The notes beneath the pieces were generated by a model, which saw only the letters and a list, made by a program, of their open reading frames with translations, had not been told where the DNA came from and ran no database searches. Below, in pieces: positions 32,119 through 43,738 of a stretch of DNA of 64,000 bases; position 1 is the first letter of the stretch; each line of letters begins with the position of its first letter. Where the stretch lies: assembly GCA_012845835.1 (NCBI GenBank), contig JABAKD010000023.1, positions 9,086,840 to 9,150,839 on the forward strand, written 5' to 3'. This DNA is from Undaria pinnatifida (Eukaryota > Sar > Phaeophyceae > Laminariales > Alariaceae). Position numbers and translations under genes: made by a program.

Positions 32119-32561
32119 TTACGAGTATTTACAATAATGTTTGTATTTCTGGTATTTAGGACTATGGCACAGAAATCTTGGGGTTGGAGGAACGAATATC
32201 TGCCTAGGGGGTCTTGTTTTGGGTGAGATGTTGGCCTTCCTCGTGTTAGTGTAGGAGTTCAAAAGCTTCTGCTTCCCCCCTCTATTGCGGGGGACAGTGT
32301 ATATATAGCAAAATAGAACCCTCGATACGCACTAAATTGCAAAATCCTATATATATATATATTTTTTTTTTTTCTTGCCAAGCATCTTGGTCCTGATTAC
32401 TGCATTCGTTTGTAATAGCGCGGGATGGCTCACTGCTCAACCGGCGCCAGTGCGAGGCACCTCTGCTAGTTTGTTGTACCTGATATTTTTGGTACTGGAA
32501 TGTGGCGCGAGGGGGGGTCGGTGTGGTATGGATGAACATTCGGATGTGCCACAATGATCAT

Positions 32562-32835
32562 CCTACCCGCGGGCATAGTCCCACCATGATCCCACCTGGA
32601 CCTGAAACCCTCCTCCAAACCATTAAAATAGTTACCCCGGCATGCAGCAAAATGGGTCGGCGTGCGCTTCCTTCGTATACGAGTGTTTACTAGACAACAT
32701 CGTCCTACCCGGGCATAGTCCCACCATGATCCCACCTGGACCTGAAACCCTCCAAGCAATTAAAATAGCAGCCGCCTCTGCATGCGGAAAAAACGGTCGG
32801 CGTGCGCTTCCTTTGTACTAGTATATATATATACT
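32562..32835. repeat. Tandem duplication, about 140-bp unit
   Basis: CCTACCCG...GGGCATAGTCCC, ACCATGATCCCACCTGGACC, TGAAACCCTCC and GGTCGGCGTGCGCTTCCTT occur twice, about 142 bp apart, ending in TACGAGTG or TACTAGTA words. Confidence 0.8.
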
Positions 32836-33645
32836 AGAAAATACACGGGGGGGGCGGTCGACGTCGATTATCTTTAGGCGTAACTAACTTATCTTCCCGC
32901 CCGAAATATGATCCCACACTGACGTGATCTCTTCAAACCGACCTCCGTTTGGGTATAAGGCATAAGTTTGTAATATACTGTTAATGATAGAGCGCCACAG
33001 ACAGTAGTTTGGAGCGCTATTTTTTTGTTTCGTTGCAAGCGGGTTTTGCACGAGAAACGGTTTTTTTTTTTTACCAGATACACAGGGGGAAGTGTTTTGT
33101 TTAGACTGGAGTTACGTGTGCAGCACACCCCTAGGCCCTGCATGACAGAAAGAACATAAATAGTTTTTTGAGCCTCTGGGCCAAAATGAGAAGTTCTTCC
33201 TACTCGTTGACGTCACGACCCGCACGCCCTTGTGAGGCCAGTCATGATTTTCCCAGCGACCGCACATTTGTTAGCGCACGCATCCAGTGCCCGTCCTGAT
33301 CATTATTTGCCCTACCGTAGAGAAATACCAGCTCTGGGGTCACAGGCATTCCCGTCCTGCGAGAGCGGGTACGAGTTCTGTGGTCGCAGGCAAGGCCGCA
33401 GGCAGATCGACACACTACCACCTTGATTCGCGAGACGGAGAAAACGAAACTTCGTCGCGCAGATTGGCCGAGGTAAGGGAAGGCAAGGGCAGCGTTCCCT
33501 TGGTACGAAGAGAGCATGGCGAAAGCGAGCGAAGAACAAGGAAGACAATGACTTGTTGGCATTGTGGGGACCCCAAATAAACAAAGAACGAAAACGAAAT
33601 GTCGGGAAAAAGTGACGATCGGCCAGGCCAGGCTCACAACGATGC
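32836..33645. other. No gene supported
   Basis: Unassigned sequence. Frames on both strands at 33242-33862 are long but share this DNA with the (GGT)n-bearing repeat that follows and show no motif. Confidence 0.4.
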
Positions 33646-33649
33646 AACG

Positions 33650-33810
33650 TGAACTGCTACTGCTGTATGTTGTTGTGGTTGGTGGTGGTTTTAGTGGTAG
33701 TGGTTCTGGTGGTGGTGGTGGTGGTGGTAGTGTTCTCACATTAACTCGTATAATCAAATTTGCGGTCTCAGGACAGGCCCCGGTCACTCTTGAAGTGGTA
33801 GAATACCCAT
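33650..33810 (+). repeat. Family H element with (GGT)n/(GTT)n
   Basis: A GTT/GGT run (about 33665-33730), then GTTCTCACATTAACTCGTAT, AATCAAATTTGCGG and CAGGACAGGCCCCGGTCACT. Same junction between run and conserved part as at 38.57 and 39.9 kb. Confidence 0.65.
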
Positions 33811-34558
33811 GGGAGAAAATAGAACAACATCGAATGTGGTATAGGTATGCTTGGTATAGCATTGCTGAAGCAAGTCGCTAGATTAGGGGATGGTGTGTTT
33901 TTTGCCGAATTCCAGTGTAGCTGGTAAGGAGATATGCTACACGAGCGTGGGTGGCATGAGCTATCGTACGCTGCACATCCATGCCCATGGTTTGTAGTAT
34001 CCATTCATTTTTCTCCTTACTTAATTATCTTATACAAGTACATGAGTTCGGGCAGAGGTATTCGGAACAGAGTATTCGAGTAGCCACACGGAGTCCTCCT
34101 GAAATTAGCCGCATCGTGGGCAATTACAGGTAAACAAATTAACGGGCAGCGTTGCTGGTACACACCCAAGAGCGTAACAAAAAGCAAGCAACAAAACACG
34201 AAAAAAACTAACTTAGCCCCCCGTCCCTAATAGCTTCCAAAAGGGAAACAAAAAGTCGACCAAAACTGACGATTGCAGAATCAGCCACGGATCACACGAC
34301 GCAACGCAGACTGCTAGATGAAGGGGTGGTGTGTTTTTATATCGGATTCCCATGCTAGGAGATGTGCGACGCGAGCGTAGCATGAACTACGTACGGTACG
34401 ATGAAAAGCTTACGCCTAGGCCTCTGGCAAGACCTTTTCTTTTGTTTAGTGTATTATTGCGTATGTAATGTTATGTATACGTACAGCAGTAGTACCTGGT
34501 GTATATATACCCTGGTATGTGAATTTCAATAGGTTATACCTGATACATGATATGGACC
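33811..34558. other. Diverged direct repeat; no gene
   Basis: GATTAGGGGATGGTGTGTTTTT...CCGAATTCC...GGAGATATGC(T)ACACGAGCGT...GCATGAGCTA at about 33880-33965 recurs as GATGAAGGGGTGGTGTG...GGATTCCCATG...GGAGATGTGCGACGCGAGCG...GCATGAACTA at about 34317-34390. Unassigned otherwise. Confidence 0.5.
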
Positions 34559-34868
34559 GGTCGCCCCGGTGGCGTATCAGGTTATCCTCGAGCCTGTTAT
34601 AGGTCAGTTTCGTGAGTCACCGAGCCCCGCCGAGTGCATACTCGTATAAATTCGTTGGAACTTTTTCTTGAGTACAAATTGGCGTGCGGAAAGCGCGAGA
34701 GCGTGAGTTAGCAACACTCGATGAAACATCGACGAGCAGTGGAACTGCTGAACCCTATGCGCGATACAAAATTGAAGGCAAGAACCGGGGGGGAGAAGGA
34801 CGACACCTGTGACTACGGCTTGTCTAGAAGCTGGAAAATAGAAGTGTGAGAATTAGACAGAAAAAAAA
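34559..34868 (+). mobile_element. SINE-A, full length
   Basis: GGTCGCCCCGGTGGCGTATC head, TTATCCTCGAGCCTG, decayed B box (GAGTCACCGAGCCCC), full body, GTCTAGAAGCTGGAAAATAG and an A tail (34861-34868). Confidence 0.8.
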
Positions 34869-35369
34869 TGGAACAGTATATTGAGCTCGTAGCCAACGGA
34901 GTGCTGGGGTGAGAGGTGGTCTATGAAAGGTGGTCTATGAAAGGTGGTCTATGAAAGGTGGTCTGTGATGAGCCCGCGTTTCCTCGCTTATTTTGTCGCC
35001 TATACGTTCATGAATTCCAAAACAGTATAACAGGTATGGAACAAAATAATCGACTAAGCCACTATTAGTCCTAAAACAAGGCGTGGTCTGTGGCGAGACT
35101 GCGTTGCTTCTCGTTTATTTTATCGCTTGTACATTAGTTCCGAAAGGGTACGATATGATGTGTAGAATGCAGTACAGCAGTACATACTAGCAGCCAAAAT
35201 CAAGTAAACCCTGGAAGCATACAATAAATGTATACACATACGACATGTGGGCAATTATAAATTTCGTCGCCTGGAAGAAAGAGCTTTTTTTTCGCGTGTT
35301 GTGTTGTGTTGTGTTGTGTTGTGTTGTGCACATTAAAACTGTTCTTTTCCGCCCATGGGCATCGAGCAC
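34869..35369. repeat. Small tandem repeats; no gene
   Basis: A 14-bp unit (AAAGGTGGTCTATG) is repeated about four times at 34915-34970. A pentamer run (GTGTT, about seven units) is at 35295-35330. Two diverged copies of GTGGTCTGTG(A/G)...GCGTT flank 35090. Confidence 0.65.
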
Positions 35370-35500
35370 ACCCGGTATTCGTGTGCCGATTCGTCGTTCT
35401 GTTTAGATAGGTAAGACATGCTCTGTGGTCACACACTGTGAGATGGAGATTGGATACACGTGGCACATACAGTAAGGTGTGGTGGCACTGCAGTGCCAAC
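35370..35500 (-). repeat. Family I relative
   Basis: Word order GTGCCGATTCG, TCTGTGGTCACA, GAGATGGAGATTGG, AAGGTG(T)GGTGGCA follows family I at 20.5 and 38.1 kb, with many changes. Confidence 0.35.
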
Positions 35501-35569
35501 TTGATACGACGTCGTTACGGAAAACGGATTATATCCAAGGCGGTTCAAATCGAAGTGTGGGGCTTCTGC

Positions 35570-35765
35570 TGTTTCTTGTTTTTGTTTTCGCCCCATCTCT
35601 TGCTCTCTTCGAACTGTTTCTTTCTGCTTCTCCCTCCTTGGTCATAACTCAGACCCGGGGTCACTTGAGCAGGATCTTCTCCCCCCCTCCCCACTAGGAC
35701 GTTCGCCCACCCTTTTTATCACGAGCAGACGGCAGCCCTTTCTTCCCTCGTCGACGACGTATCGA
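35570..35765 (-). mobile_element. SINE-B, 3' part
   Basis: GGTCATAACTCAGACCCGGG, CCCCACTAGGACG, TTTTTATCACGAGCAGA and TTCCCTCGTCGACGA follow the SINE-B body on the minus strand. The head is missing or beyond recognition. Confidence 0.6.
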
Positions 35766-36027
35766 CCATGCTTACGGTCGGGAGGATGTTAATACCCGGT
35801 CTGCTCACCACTGGGTTTGAGCCACTCGCACGAGTGACTCTGTACCTTGCTGACAAAATGACCCTGGGCAAATATTTTGGCGTACCGTAGGAGTAGCTTA
35901 CCACTGCACTGCTGTGGATCCTATCGCCAAATTAAAACTGCACGAAACCTTCGAGACCGCAAACGAACAGAGGAGTTAATCACGCGGGTGATCCCGAGCA
36001 GCTGCCCAAAATAGGAGCCAGAGCTAG
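35766..36027. other. No gene or repeat recognised
   Basis: Unassigned. Confidence 0.3.
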
Positions 36028-36230
36028 TAGCAGGGACCGCCGGTAGGGACATCTCGCGCTATCGCTATAGCGGGAACCGAAGGACACGCCAGCTGGCGCT
36101 GGATTGGCGAATGCAACTGAGTTAAATCGACACACGACGTGTATGAAAATACGTGGAAGTGTGGTGCGCTTAAGCTTTACTTTGCCCCATCCGCCGGAGG
36201 ATAATGACGGGAAAAAAAAAAAAAAAAAAC
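36028..36230 (+). mobile_element. Retroposon-C, full length, with poly-A
   Basis: GTAGCAGGGACCGCCGGTAG, CATCTCGCGCTATCG, GAACCGAAGGACACGCCAGC, AACTGAGTTAAATCGACAC, GTATGAAAATACGTGGAAG, CCGCCGGAGGATAATGACGG and about 18 A. A GGAGCCA word lies on both sides (36013 and 36231), a plausible short target duplication (AGGAGCCA). Confidence 0.8.
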
Positions 36231-36286
36231 AGGAGCCAAACGTGAATCCCGTTCCGTAGCCTTTTGGTCTTCGCCTAGAGTTGCGC

Positions 36287-36463
36287 CTAGCCTACCCACG
36301 CTGCTAGGCGCGCCCCTAGCACTTGATTCCTTGTATCTTCGATTATTTTTTTGGGAACAACGTCGAAAGTCCGACGCGCGTGGGGCTGTTGGACTCCGGG
36401 ATCGATTTTACAACGCCAGCATTTGAGGGTAACCACGAGACAGACCACCGGGGCGACCGGCTC
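36287..36463 (-). mobile_element. SINE-B head region
   Basis: Minus-strand head GAGCCGGTCGCCCCGGTGGT, then TTACCCTCAAATGCTGGCG. Word CCTACCCACGCTGCTAGGCG at the left matches the SINE-B at 2.38 kb. The body beyond it is missing, so this is a 5' fragment. Confidence 0.6.
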
Positions 36464-36844
36464 AGTTTTAACGGTATGGTTAGTGTTTTTGGCTGTGGTT
36501 TGTTTCACGTGGTTTGGGTAAAAAAAACAGGTAAAGCTATTCGACTACGTACCCGCGGGTATATTTGTGGCGACCCCAGGTTAATACACCTCGTGGCGGG
36601 TATAGTACTGGGGGGAAGCCATGTGTGGGTAATATTCGCCGGCTGCCATACGCCTCTTGTACCCTGTTCCATCCGCGGGTACTCGTAGGAAAAAAGCTAC
36701 GTACGGGTAAACACGGGTGTGGTAGGTGCTTGGCGTTATGAAGAAAAATTAAGAGCTGCCTCACTCTGTACCCGGGTAATCGTGGCGTCTCTATCCCAAG
36801 GTTTGTGTGGTATTTCGACGGGGAGGCGATATTGGGTGGTGGTG
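36464..36844. other. No gene supported; diverged CCGCGGGTA-bearing repeats
   Basis: CCCGCGGGTATA, TCCGCGGGTACTCG and ACCCGGGTAATCG occur at intervals of 50-120 bp. No clear unit. Confidence 0.35.
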
Positions 36845-37040
36845 TTCTTCCGCTCCCAAGGGCTAACTCGACGCGGGTCAAATGAGGGAAGAAATTGTTG
36901 GATTCTTCTCGATCTCGATATGAAAATTGAGGCCCGTACCGTGATGGGGAGGTGGGGGAGAAGAGCCTGATTTGTGACCCCGGATCTGAGCGGGGGAGAA
37001 AAGGGAAAGAACGCGTGCGAGCATCGTAGATGGGGATGAG
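36845..37040 (+). mobile_element. SINE-B, 5' truncated
   Basis: ACTCGACGCGGGTCAAATGA, TCTTCTCGATCTCGATATG, CGTACCGTGATGGGG and GACCCCGGATCTGAGCG. Confidence 0.6.
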
Positions 37041-37059
37041 CCCAAAATACGCCTACCGT

Positions 37060-37275
37060 GATAAAGGCAGCTTTTTTTCGGCTGAATGTGTTGGGAATGA
37101 CGGCGGTTTTTAACCCAAATTCGTCGTATTTTTTCTCATTGTTCGCAATATGATGAAAAAAAAATTATACCGAGGCCACCGGGTTGTGCGTTCAGTTTAT
37201 TCAAAACCAGTGTGTGGGTGAAATGGCGCAGAGCTCCTTGAGTGACGAAAAAAACTGGCGCGCCTCTATGGTAGA
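37060..37275 (+). mobile_element. Family D, diverged
   Basis: GGGAATGACGGCGGTTTTTAA, CCCAAATTCGTCG, GAGCTCCTTGAGTGACG and GCGCCTCTATGGTAGATG keep the order of family D. Confidence 0.5.
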
Positions 37276-37429
37276 TGTAAATGTCGAATAAAAGGGGGGG
37301 GGGGTGAAAGAAGAGGTTACCCGCTATCCCCCCCAAGCGCTTGTCAAACCAAGAAAAACTTTGGCAAGCCTTACGAGCTAGGCTGCGAACTACGAGGCCG
37401 CTGCCGCTGCTGCTGTAATGCAGGCAAAA

Positions 37430-38100
37430 GGTAATGAAACTTTGTTCGAGCGTTCAAATAAACCCACGTCATCCGTTTAGAATCGAAGAAAAAACTCTTG
37501 GGACTCCTGGTTGGGTTCGTGTGTTTACAATGGGTGTGATTTGTCTAGACTTGCAAGTTGTCATTGTTTGTGACTTGGAATTTTAGGAAATTACATTTTT
37601 CCTGGCATGGAGTGTTTGTACCGCCCCCGATTTCAATCTATTCATAGCATAAAGTAAAACCCCACCATCCGTTTACGATCGAACAGCACTGCGAGGACTC
37701 TTGAGCCTTGACCCCTAGATGGTTGAATTAGTAATGGCGATGTGTTTGGCTGCAAAAAAAATAAAAATACCGTTTTGTAACTTCTCCCTTTTTTTCGTAA
37801 CTTCGAAAGTTGAAAATAGAGATTTATGGAGATATTTTTTCATGTAATCTTCGTTTCCCGTCCAATACTAAAAAAGCAACCATCCGTTTGCAAAACGCAA
37901 ATCGCTTCGTGTGGTCTCTTGGTCTTGTGGTGATTGGTTGATTGATGAGTGGCGACTTTCATTTTGTGCCAGGCGCGTTCGTAACTTTCGTCGTTTATCG
38001 TAACTCGGAAGTTGTTGAGATAACAAATGATGGAGAGTTTTTGCGTCATCCCCCTTTCCCCATCCGTGTACAATCGCACATCAGAGGGTGTGTTCTTCGC
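37430..38100. repeat. Three to four old tandem units of about 200 bp
   Basis: CATCCGTTTA-GATCGA recurs at about 37469, 37666, 37881 (CCATCCGTTTGC) and 38058 (CCATCCGTGTACAATCG). Each is followed by a TCTTGG(G)A(C)TC-like word and a GTAACTT(C/T)-GAAGTTG word. Spacing is 180-215 bp. Highly diverged. Confidence 0.55.
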
Positions 38101-38105
38101 GTGAA

Positions 38106-38660
<555 letters not shown>

Positions 38661-38890
38661 TGTGGGTGACACCGGTGAAGCTGCAAGCATCGTCGCCCTC
38701 CTCTCACCGTTGCGCGGTGTAGGATATTCCCTTGATCCTGTCGCTAGGCTGTGAGCTGCCAACGGAGGCACGAATAGCAGACACCATGAATCATGTGAGG
38801 AGATAGCTACCGGGGGACTCGTGCCACGTGGTAGAGGTACACCATGCTGTTTCTAATGGCCCTCACTTGAGACGCTCCAACATCTGAGCC

Positions 38891-39190
38891 GGTCGCCCCG
38901 GTGGCGTATCAGGTTATCTTTGAGCCTGGTATAGGTCAGTTTCGCGAGTTCGAGCCCCCCCGAGTGCGTACTGGTATAAATTTGTGGGGGCTTTTTCTTG
39001 TGCACAGGTTGACTCGCGGAAAGCGCGAGAGCGTGTGTGAGTTAGCAACACTCGATGAAAAATCGACGAGTAGTGGGATTGCTGAACCCTATGCGCGATA
39101 CAAATTGAAGGCAAGAACCGGGGGGGAGAAGGGACGACACCTGTGACCACGGCTTGTCCAGAAGCTGAAAATTAGAAGTGTGCAAAAAAT
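38891..39190 (+). mobile_element. SINE-A, full length
   Basis: GGTCGCCCCGGTGGCGTATC, B box GAGTTCGAGCCC, GCGAGAGCGTGTGTGAGTTA (2-4 bp expansion), CGATGAAAAATCGACGAG, full 3' end. Confidence 0.82.
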
Positions 39191-39210
39191 AATATTGTGT
39201 TTGCTAGAGT

Positions 39211-39540
39211 AGAGCTGTTACTCGGCAGGATTCCACGAGTAGTATTCAATCGATAGGGGTACTTGGCCAACTAACTATCAACTTTGTGGACAAGTCGGCT
39301 GGCGAAGCCAACGGATGACCAGCCGACTTGCTGACTTAAGTCAGGCGAGCGTGGCGAGCCGAATCAGACCCCCCCGGCCGAGAGGGTCCACGGCAAAAGA
39401 GGAGAAAATGCCGCATTATTCAATCCTGCGACGTGTGGAAACTCAGTAAGTGGATGGTCGGCACCTGCGGGAAGCGACTAATTTTGTTAATCCGACTGAC
39501 AACTAGTTGGTGAATTAAGTCGTACCGACTCGCGGCTCCA
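39211..39540. mobile_element. Family J MITE
   Basis: Ends AGAGCTGTTACTCGGCAGGA and GTCGTACCGACTCGCGGCTC are imperfect inverses. The inside carries GACAAGTCGGCTGGCGAAGC, an inner palindrome (GTCGGCTGGCGAAGCC...GACCAGCCGAC) and GCCGACTTAAGTCAGG-like words, as in the copies at 46.08 and 61.80 kb. Confidence 0.65.
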
Positions 39541-39577
39541 CTGCTGTATGCACATTGATTCATTGCACTACTGCGCC

Positions 39578-39770
39578 TTCTTCGTATCGTGTTTTAGGTA
39601 CTCGTAGGAAAGCGTAGATGGAGTTTTTTTTTCTGGCCGAATTTTGCTGTTTTATGTGGGTTTTCGGATCTTCCTAGGGCTCCAGCACACCTTTTGTGTT
39701 ATACCACGGACTCTATTCATGGATTTTCTTTTTCAAGAGTTTATGTGGGAAAACAACAAACGACGAAATG
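39578..39770 (-). repeat. Family H-related element
   Basis: Same order as 22105-22265: TTCGTATCGTGTTTTAGG, then an extra TACTCGTA where the other copy has CGG, GGAAAGCGTAG, GATCTTCCTAGGGCTCCAGC, CCACGGACTCTA, AAACAACAAAC. Confidence 0.65.
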
Positions 39771-39784
39771 CCTCTCCCAAAAAC

Positions 39785-39831
39785 TGATTTCGTTGTTGTT
39801 GTTGTTGTTGTTGTTGTTGTGGTTGTTGTGG

Positions 39832-39881
<50 letters not shown>

Positions 39882-40247
39882 GCTGTTGTTGTTCTCACGC
39901 TAACTCGCATAATCGAGTGTGTGGTCACAGGGCAGGCTCCAGTCACTCTGGAGCTGAGCAATACCCCAAGGAACAAGCACAGGTAAAACAAAACAAAATC
40001 GGTGTACATATAGCTGAAGCAAGTCGTACATTCACCAAAAAATTAAAAGTGGAAAATCGGAAGTCAGCAGTGCACAAGACTCCCGATTTCACTTTTATAT
40101 GTTTCTGGTGGAGGCATGAATTGCGTCAGCTGTGATATTTTCGTGTACCGCCTTTGGTCTGTGTTTTTTGCCTGGGGTATTGCTCAGCTCCAGAGTGACT
40201 GGAGCCTGTCCTGTGACCACGAACTTGACTAGGCGAGTTAGTGTGAG

Positions 40248-40295
<48 letters not shown>

Positions 40296-40300
40296 CTCAT
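39785..40300. repeat. Foldback pair of family H elements with (GTT)n and (AAC)n ends
   Basis: Left arm: a (GTT)n run of about 35 units (39790-39893), then GTTCTCACGCTAACTCGC, GTGGTCACAGGGCAGGCTCC, AGTCACTCTGGAGCTGAGCA, ATACCCCA. Right arm (40160-40293) is the inverse in full order and ends in (AAC)n, about 15 units. The spacer is about 165 bp. Confidence 0.85.
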
Positions 40301-41010
40301 CGTCTATGTGTACAACGGAAATTATTCCCAAAAAACAACGAATTTCCGACGATTTTGGGCTAAGGAGACCCCCCCCCCCGTTAATCAGAATCTGCTACGT
40401 ACCTCTATCAAAACCACGGTACATTTACACGCAACGCTATGTAGTCTTCTTGCGATCTGGTGGAAGATGGCAAGGGGTTGAAAAGGGCTGCGAGGCTGTA
40501 GGGCGAGTTGAAATATTTTTTTGAATCTGACGCGCTCGAACTTTCCCAAGACACCCACAACAGCAGCGCGAGTTGACGATCGAGCAGCACGACGCCTCAT
40601 GTCTCCCGCTGATGTTCTCGATTTATATATAGAGTAGGTTGTTTGGTCTATCAAAAGTTTTGAACCAGTACTTTTTCTGGTGGTGTGTGATCTGTAATTT
40701 ACGATTTGGACACGAGCTCGGGTTGTGTGCCTTCTTTGCAATTTGCAGCTGGAAATTTGCAACGTGAGTCGTCAAATTTCGATGATTCGTAGCACTCACA
40801 CGATACAAGCAGTACGACACAGCCGTGTCGTATAGTCGATGCCTCTTGGTCACATTTTTGATGTAATCCGGCCGTTAGTAACTTCACTTGAACTTACTGT
40901 AGATGGACCGGTAGCTTGTACCTGGCACGTGGTAGTTTGTAATCTGTAACATGCAATTTGCATGCAGAGATCGTGTTTCGTAATTTGTAATTTGTAACTT
41001 GAGTTGTCAA
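40301..41010. other. No gene supported
   Basis: Unassigned. TTTGTAATTTGTAA-like words repeat loosely in 40690-41010. Confidence 0.4.
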
Positions 41011-41016
41011 ATTTCT

Positions 41017-41965
41017 TACTTTCGCGGTCATACTCTACCCACTGCGAATCGACGTTCGACCCGCACCTGCAGCACTTCGCCCCTTCGTTTCCTGCTGATG
41101 ATGTGATTTGTTGTTTCTGTAGGTATACTAGTTTTGTAGCTCGTAATCTGCTGTGATTTGTGGGGCGGCGGCCAATTTTATGGTTTGGAATTTCAGTTTG
41201 TAAACATTATTGCATGTATACCATTGCTATTTCCAATTCCGAATTTATGACCCTTGAATTAAAAAACCCGATGGATTAATCCTTGGATTTGATTCTTTCT
41301 GATATGTGTAATACTGCTGTGTACCAGGTACGTGGCAGCGCAACCAGGCTGTAACGCTGTTTCTACATACCAGGCCTGTACTGCTGTATACAGCAGCAGT
41401 ATACAGCAGTACTACCTGGTAATACGTACCTGGTACCAATGGCCGACGCCGTAATCGTCAATTTTCGTCGTCAATTTTCCTACTTTCGCGGTCATACTCT
41501 ACCCACTGCGAATCGACGTTCGACCCGCACCTGCAGCACTTCGCCCCTTCGTTTCCTGCTGATGATGTGATTTGGTGGTGTTTCTGTAGGAATTATAGCA
41601 TTGTAGCTCGTAATCTGCTGTAGATTTGTGGGTTGGCGGCCAATTTTATGTTTTGGAATTTCAGTTTGTAAACATTATTGCATGTATACCATTGCTATTT
41701 CCAATTCCGAACAAGTTACTAATGACTATCGAATTAAAACACTCAATGGATTAATCCGTGGATTTGTTTCTGAATATTATGTGTAATACAGTACTACAGC
41801 AGTTGTGTACCAGGTACGCAGCAGCGTAACCAGGCTGTAACGCTGCTGTTTCTACATACCAGACCTGTACTGCCTGTATACAGCAGTATGCAGTATTACC
41901 TGGTAGTACGTATCTGGTATCAATGGCCGACGCCGTAGTCGTCAATTTTCGTCGTCAATTTTCCC
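41017..41965. repeat. Tandem segmental duplication, 464-bp unit
   Basis: TACTTTCGCGGTCATACTCT begins at 41017 and 41481. The first 220 bp of the two copies are nearly identical; the last 150 bp differ by many small indels in a zone of CAGCAGTA, TACCAGGTA and TACCTGGTA words. Both end GGCCGACGCCGTA(A/G)TCGTC. Confidence 0.9.
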
Positions 41966-42109
41966 TATATTGTAATCAAGATATAGTCAAGTCCCGAACC
42001 TGGGTTCGTGGACGGTTGATGTGATCGCACTTACGTGCCGCGCTTTGTTTGGTGTAGACCGACGTCTTCAACCCCAAATAGTTTGTATTAATAGTAGTCT
42101 TGTACTGCT

Positions 42110-42375
42110 GCTGTATTCGTGCTCGTGGAGAGTTTTTCCTGTGCGTAAAAAAACAATGGCGAGCGGAGAGGAGCACGAGCGCGCGAGAGCGTGATTTAGC
42201 CGAAAGTTGGATGAAAATCGACGAGCGTAACAAGGCTAAGAAAGTGGGAATGAATGCGGAACTAAAATGTCGCGATAAAAATGAAGGCGAGTGCCGAAGG
42301 GGACAGACAAATGCTGACACGGGTGGCCACGGTTTTGTCCAGGAGGTAGCTGAGGGTAAAGCATCTCGAGAGTTG
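42110..42375 (+). mobile_element. SINE-A relative, diverged
   Basis: GGAGAGTTTTTCCTGTGCGT, CGCGCGAGAGCGTGATTTAG, GGATGAAAATCGACGAGC, GTCGCGATAAAAATGAAGGC and GGTGGCCACGGTTTTGTCC keep the order of the SINE-A body. The head is lost. Confidence 0.6.
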
Positions 42376-43147
42376 AGCTGGAGAGTGAATCCGACGCACT
42401 AACTGTACTACGTTCACGCGCGTCGTTCGGTGACTAGGTGTGGGATTATTTACGTTTGTTTTTTGCCCGCCGGTTCGCCTTTTTTAATTCCGTGTTGGAA
42501 CTGCAAGTACTTTCCGGGTGAGGAGGCCCTGGTTATTGATAGTGGCAGGTATCGTATATCGAAGGTTCCCGTCCATCGGGATATCGGATTATCGATACAT
42601 CGGAATATCGGATTATCGATCTATTGCGATATGTCCCGTTTGATGTGACCCCAGCCTTTGGTGCCGTAAGAGTTTGCGCACTGCATGCGTCGTTCGGTGG
42701 CTACTCCCAGCTGTGCGAATGTTGGCCCTTCTTTTTTGGTCGGTCGGTCAGTCTTGTTGTTCTGCCTCCTGACCGCAACGGTCTTCAGCACACCCTTCCT
42801 TCTTCATGATTTTCCGCGTGCCATGATGTTTGTGTTGGATATCGTTTCGAAAGTTCCGATACATCGAAACATCGGATTCTCGGTGTATCGCGATGTATAT
42901 CACTCTTGATCGATCACAGCCCAGCCCTGAGACTTCGCACAAGTGGTTCGATGGCTACCTCTGCGCTGGCTTCTGGTTAGTCCGTCGGTCCATCTTCTTC
43001 CCCCTCCTCCCGCCCGCGAGGACTTTCGGTAGCCTTCCTGCCTCCTGATTATTTACCGGGCATGGTGTGTTTGTGTCGGATGTCGCATCGAAAGGTGCGA
43101 TATGTGGAAGTCTCGGATTCTCGATACATCGCGATGATGTATATATA

Positions 43148-43360
43148 CCTGTTTCCGCGCACAGACTGACTAAAATCACCCTGTTGACCCTGATGGCTAC
43201 ACTGTAGTTGTAAGGGGAGTCGCCGACCTATATCCTTAATGAGGACACACAACCCGTAATACGCGCGATCGGAGTATCACACACAGCTTGCAAAGATGAG
43301 TTTCGACGAAATCTTCGATCTCACAGCTAGAGTGTATTTTCATTTTTTATGATGTATACC
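43148..43360 (+). mobile_element. Family F arm inside the satellite array
   Basis: TTTCCGCGCACAGACTGACT, ACCCTGTTGACCCTGATGGC, GGGGAGTCGCCGACC, GACGAAATCTTCGATCTCAC, AGCTAGAGTGTA, then an AT-rich end and a TACCTGGTA word. Confidence 0.78.
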
Positions 43361-43404
43361 TGGTACGATACGAAGTATATATATGTGACACCATGTTCGG
43401 TGTA

Positions 43405-43545
43405 AACCAACGCTACTGAAAGGCACGTTCCGTAGCGGGGAGGGGGGAAGAGCCTGCTCAATGGCCCCGGATTTTAGTTACGTCTAGGGAGGGCGGGGAA
43501 AGAAAGCGCGGAGGTAATCGAAGGGATGGGCGGAAAACAAACAAG
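43405..43545 (+). mobile_element. SINE-B, 5' truncated, inside the satellite array
   Basis: GAAAGGCACGTTCCGTAGCG, GGCCCCGGATTTTAG and AAGAAAGCGCGGAGGTAATC match the SINE-B 3' half. Confidence 0.6.
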
Positions 43546-43738
43546 AAAAACTGAGAGAGTTTGCTCACGTCATTCGGTGGCTAGCTGGAAGATTGCGCGT
43601 TGCGTTGTTTCTTTTGCTTCTTCCGTGTATCATACTCCAACTACAAGTATTTCCGGTGCTCCTCCTGATTGTTAACCGCGTGCTACGTTCGTTGGTGTTG
43701 GGACTATTGTTGATAATAGCTGGGATATCGTATCTAGA

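Noticed and set aside
33242-33862. 206-residue minus-strand protein
   Set aside because: It runs through a (GGT)n-bearing family H repeat and has no recognisable domain.
34559-34640. tRNA genes at the GGTCGCCCCGGTGG...GTTCGA heads
   Set aside because: Acceptor and anticodon stems do not close, and the head is always followed by the same 230-bp body; they are SINE heads.
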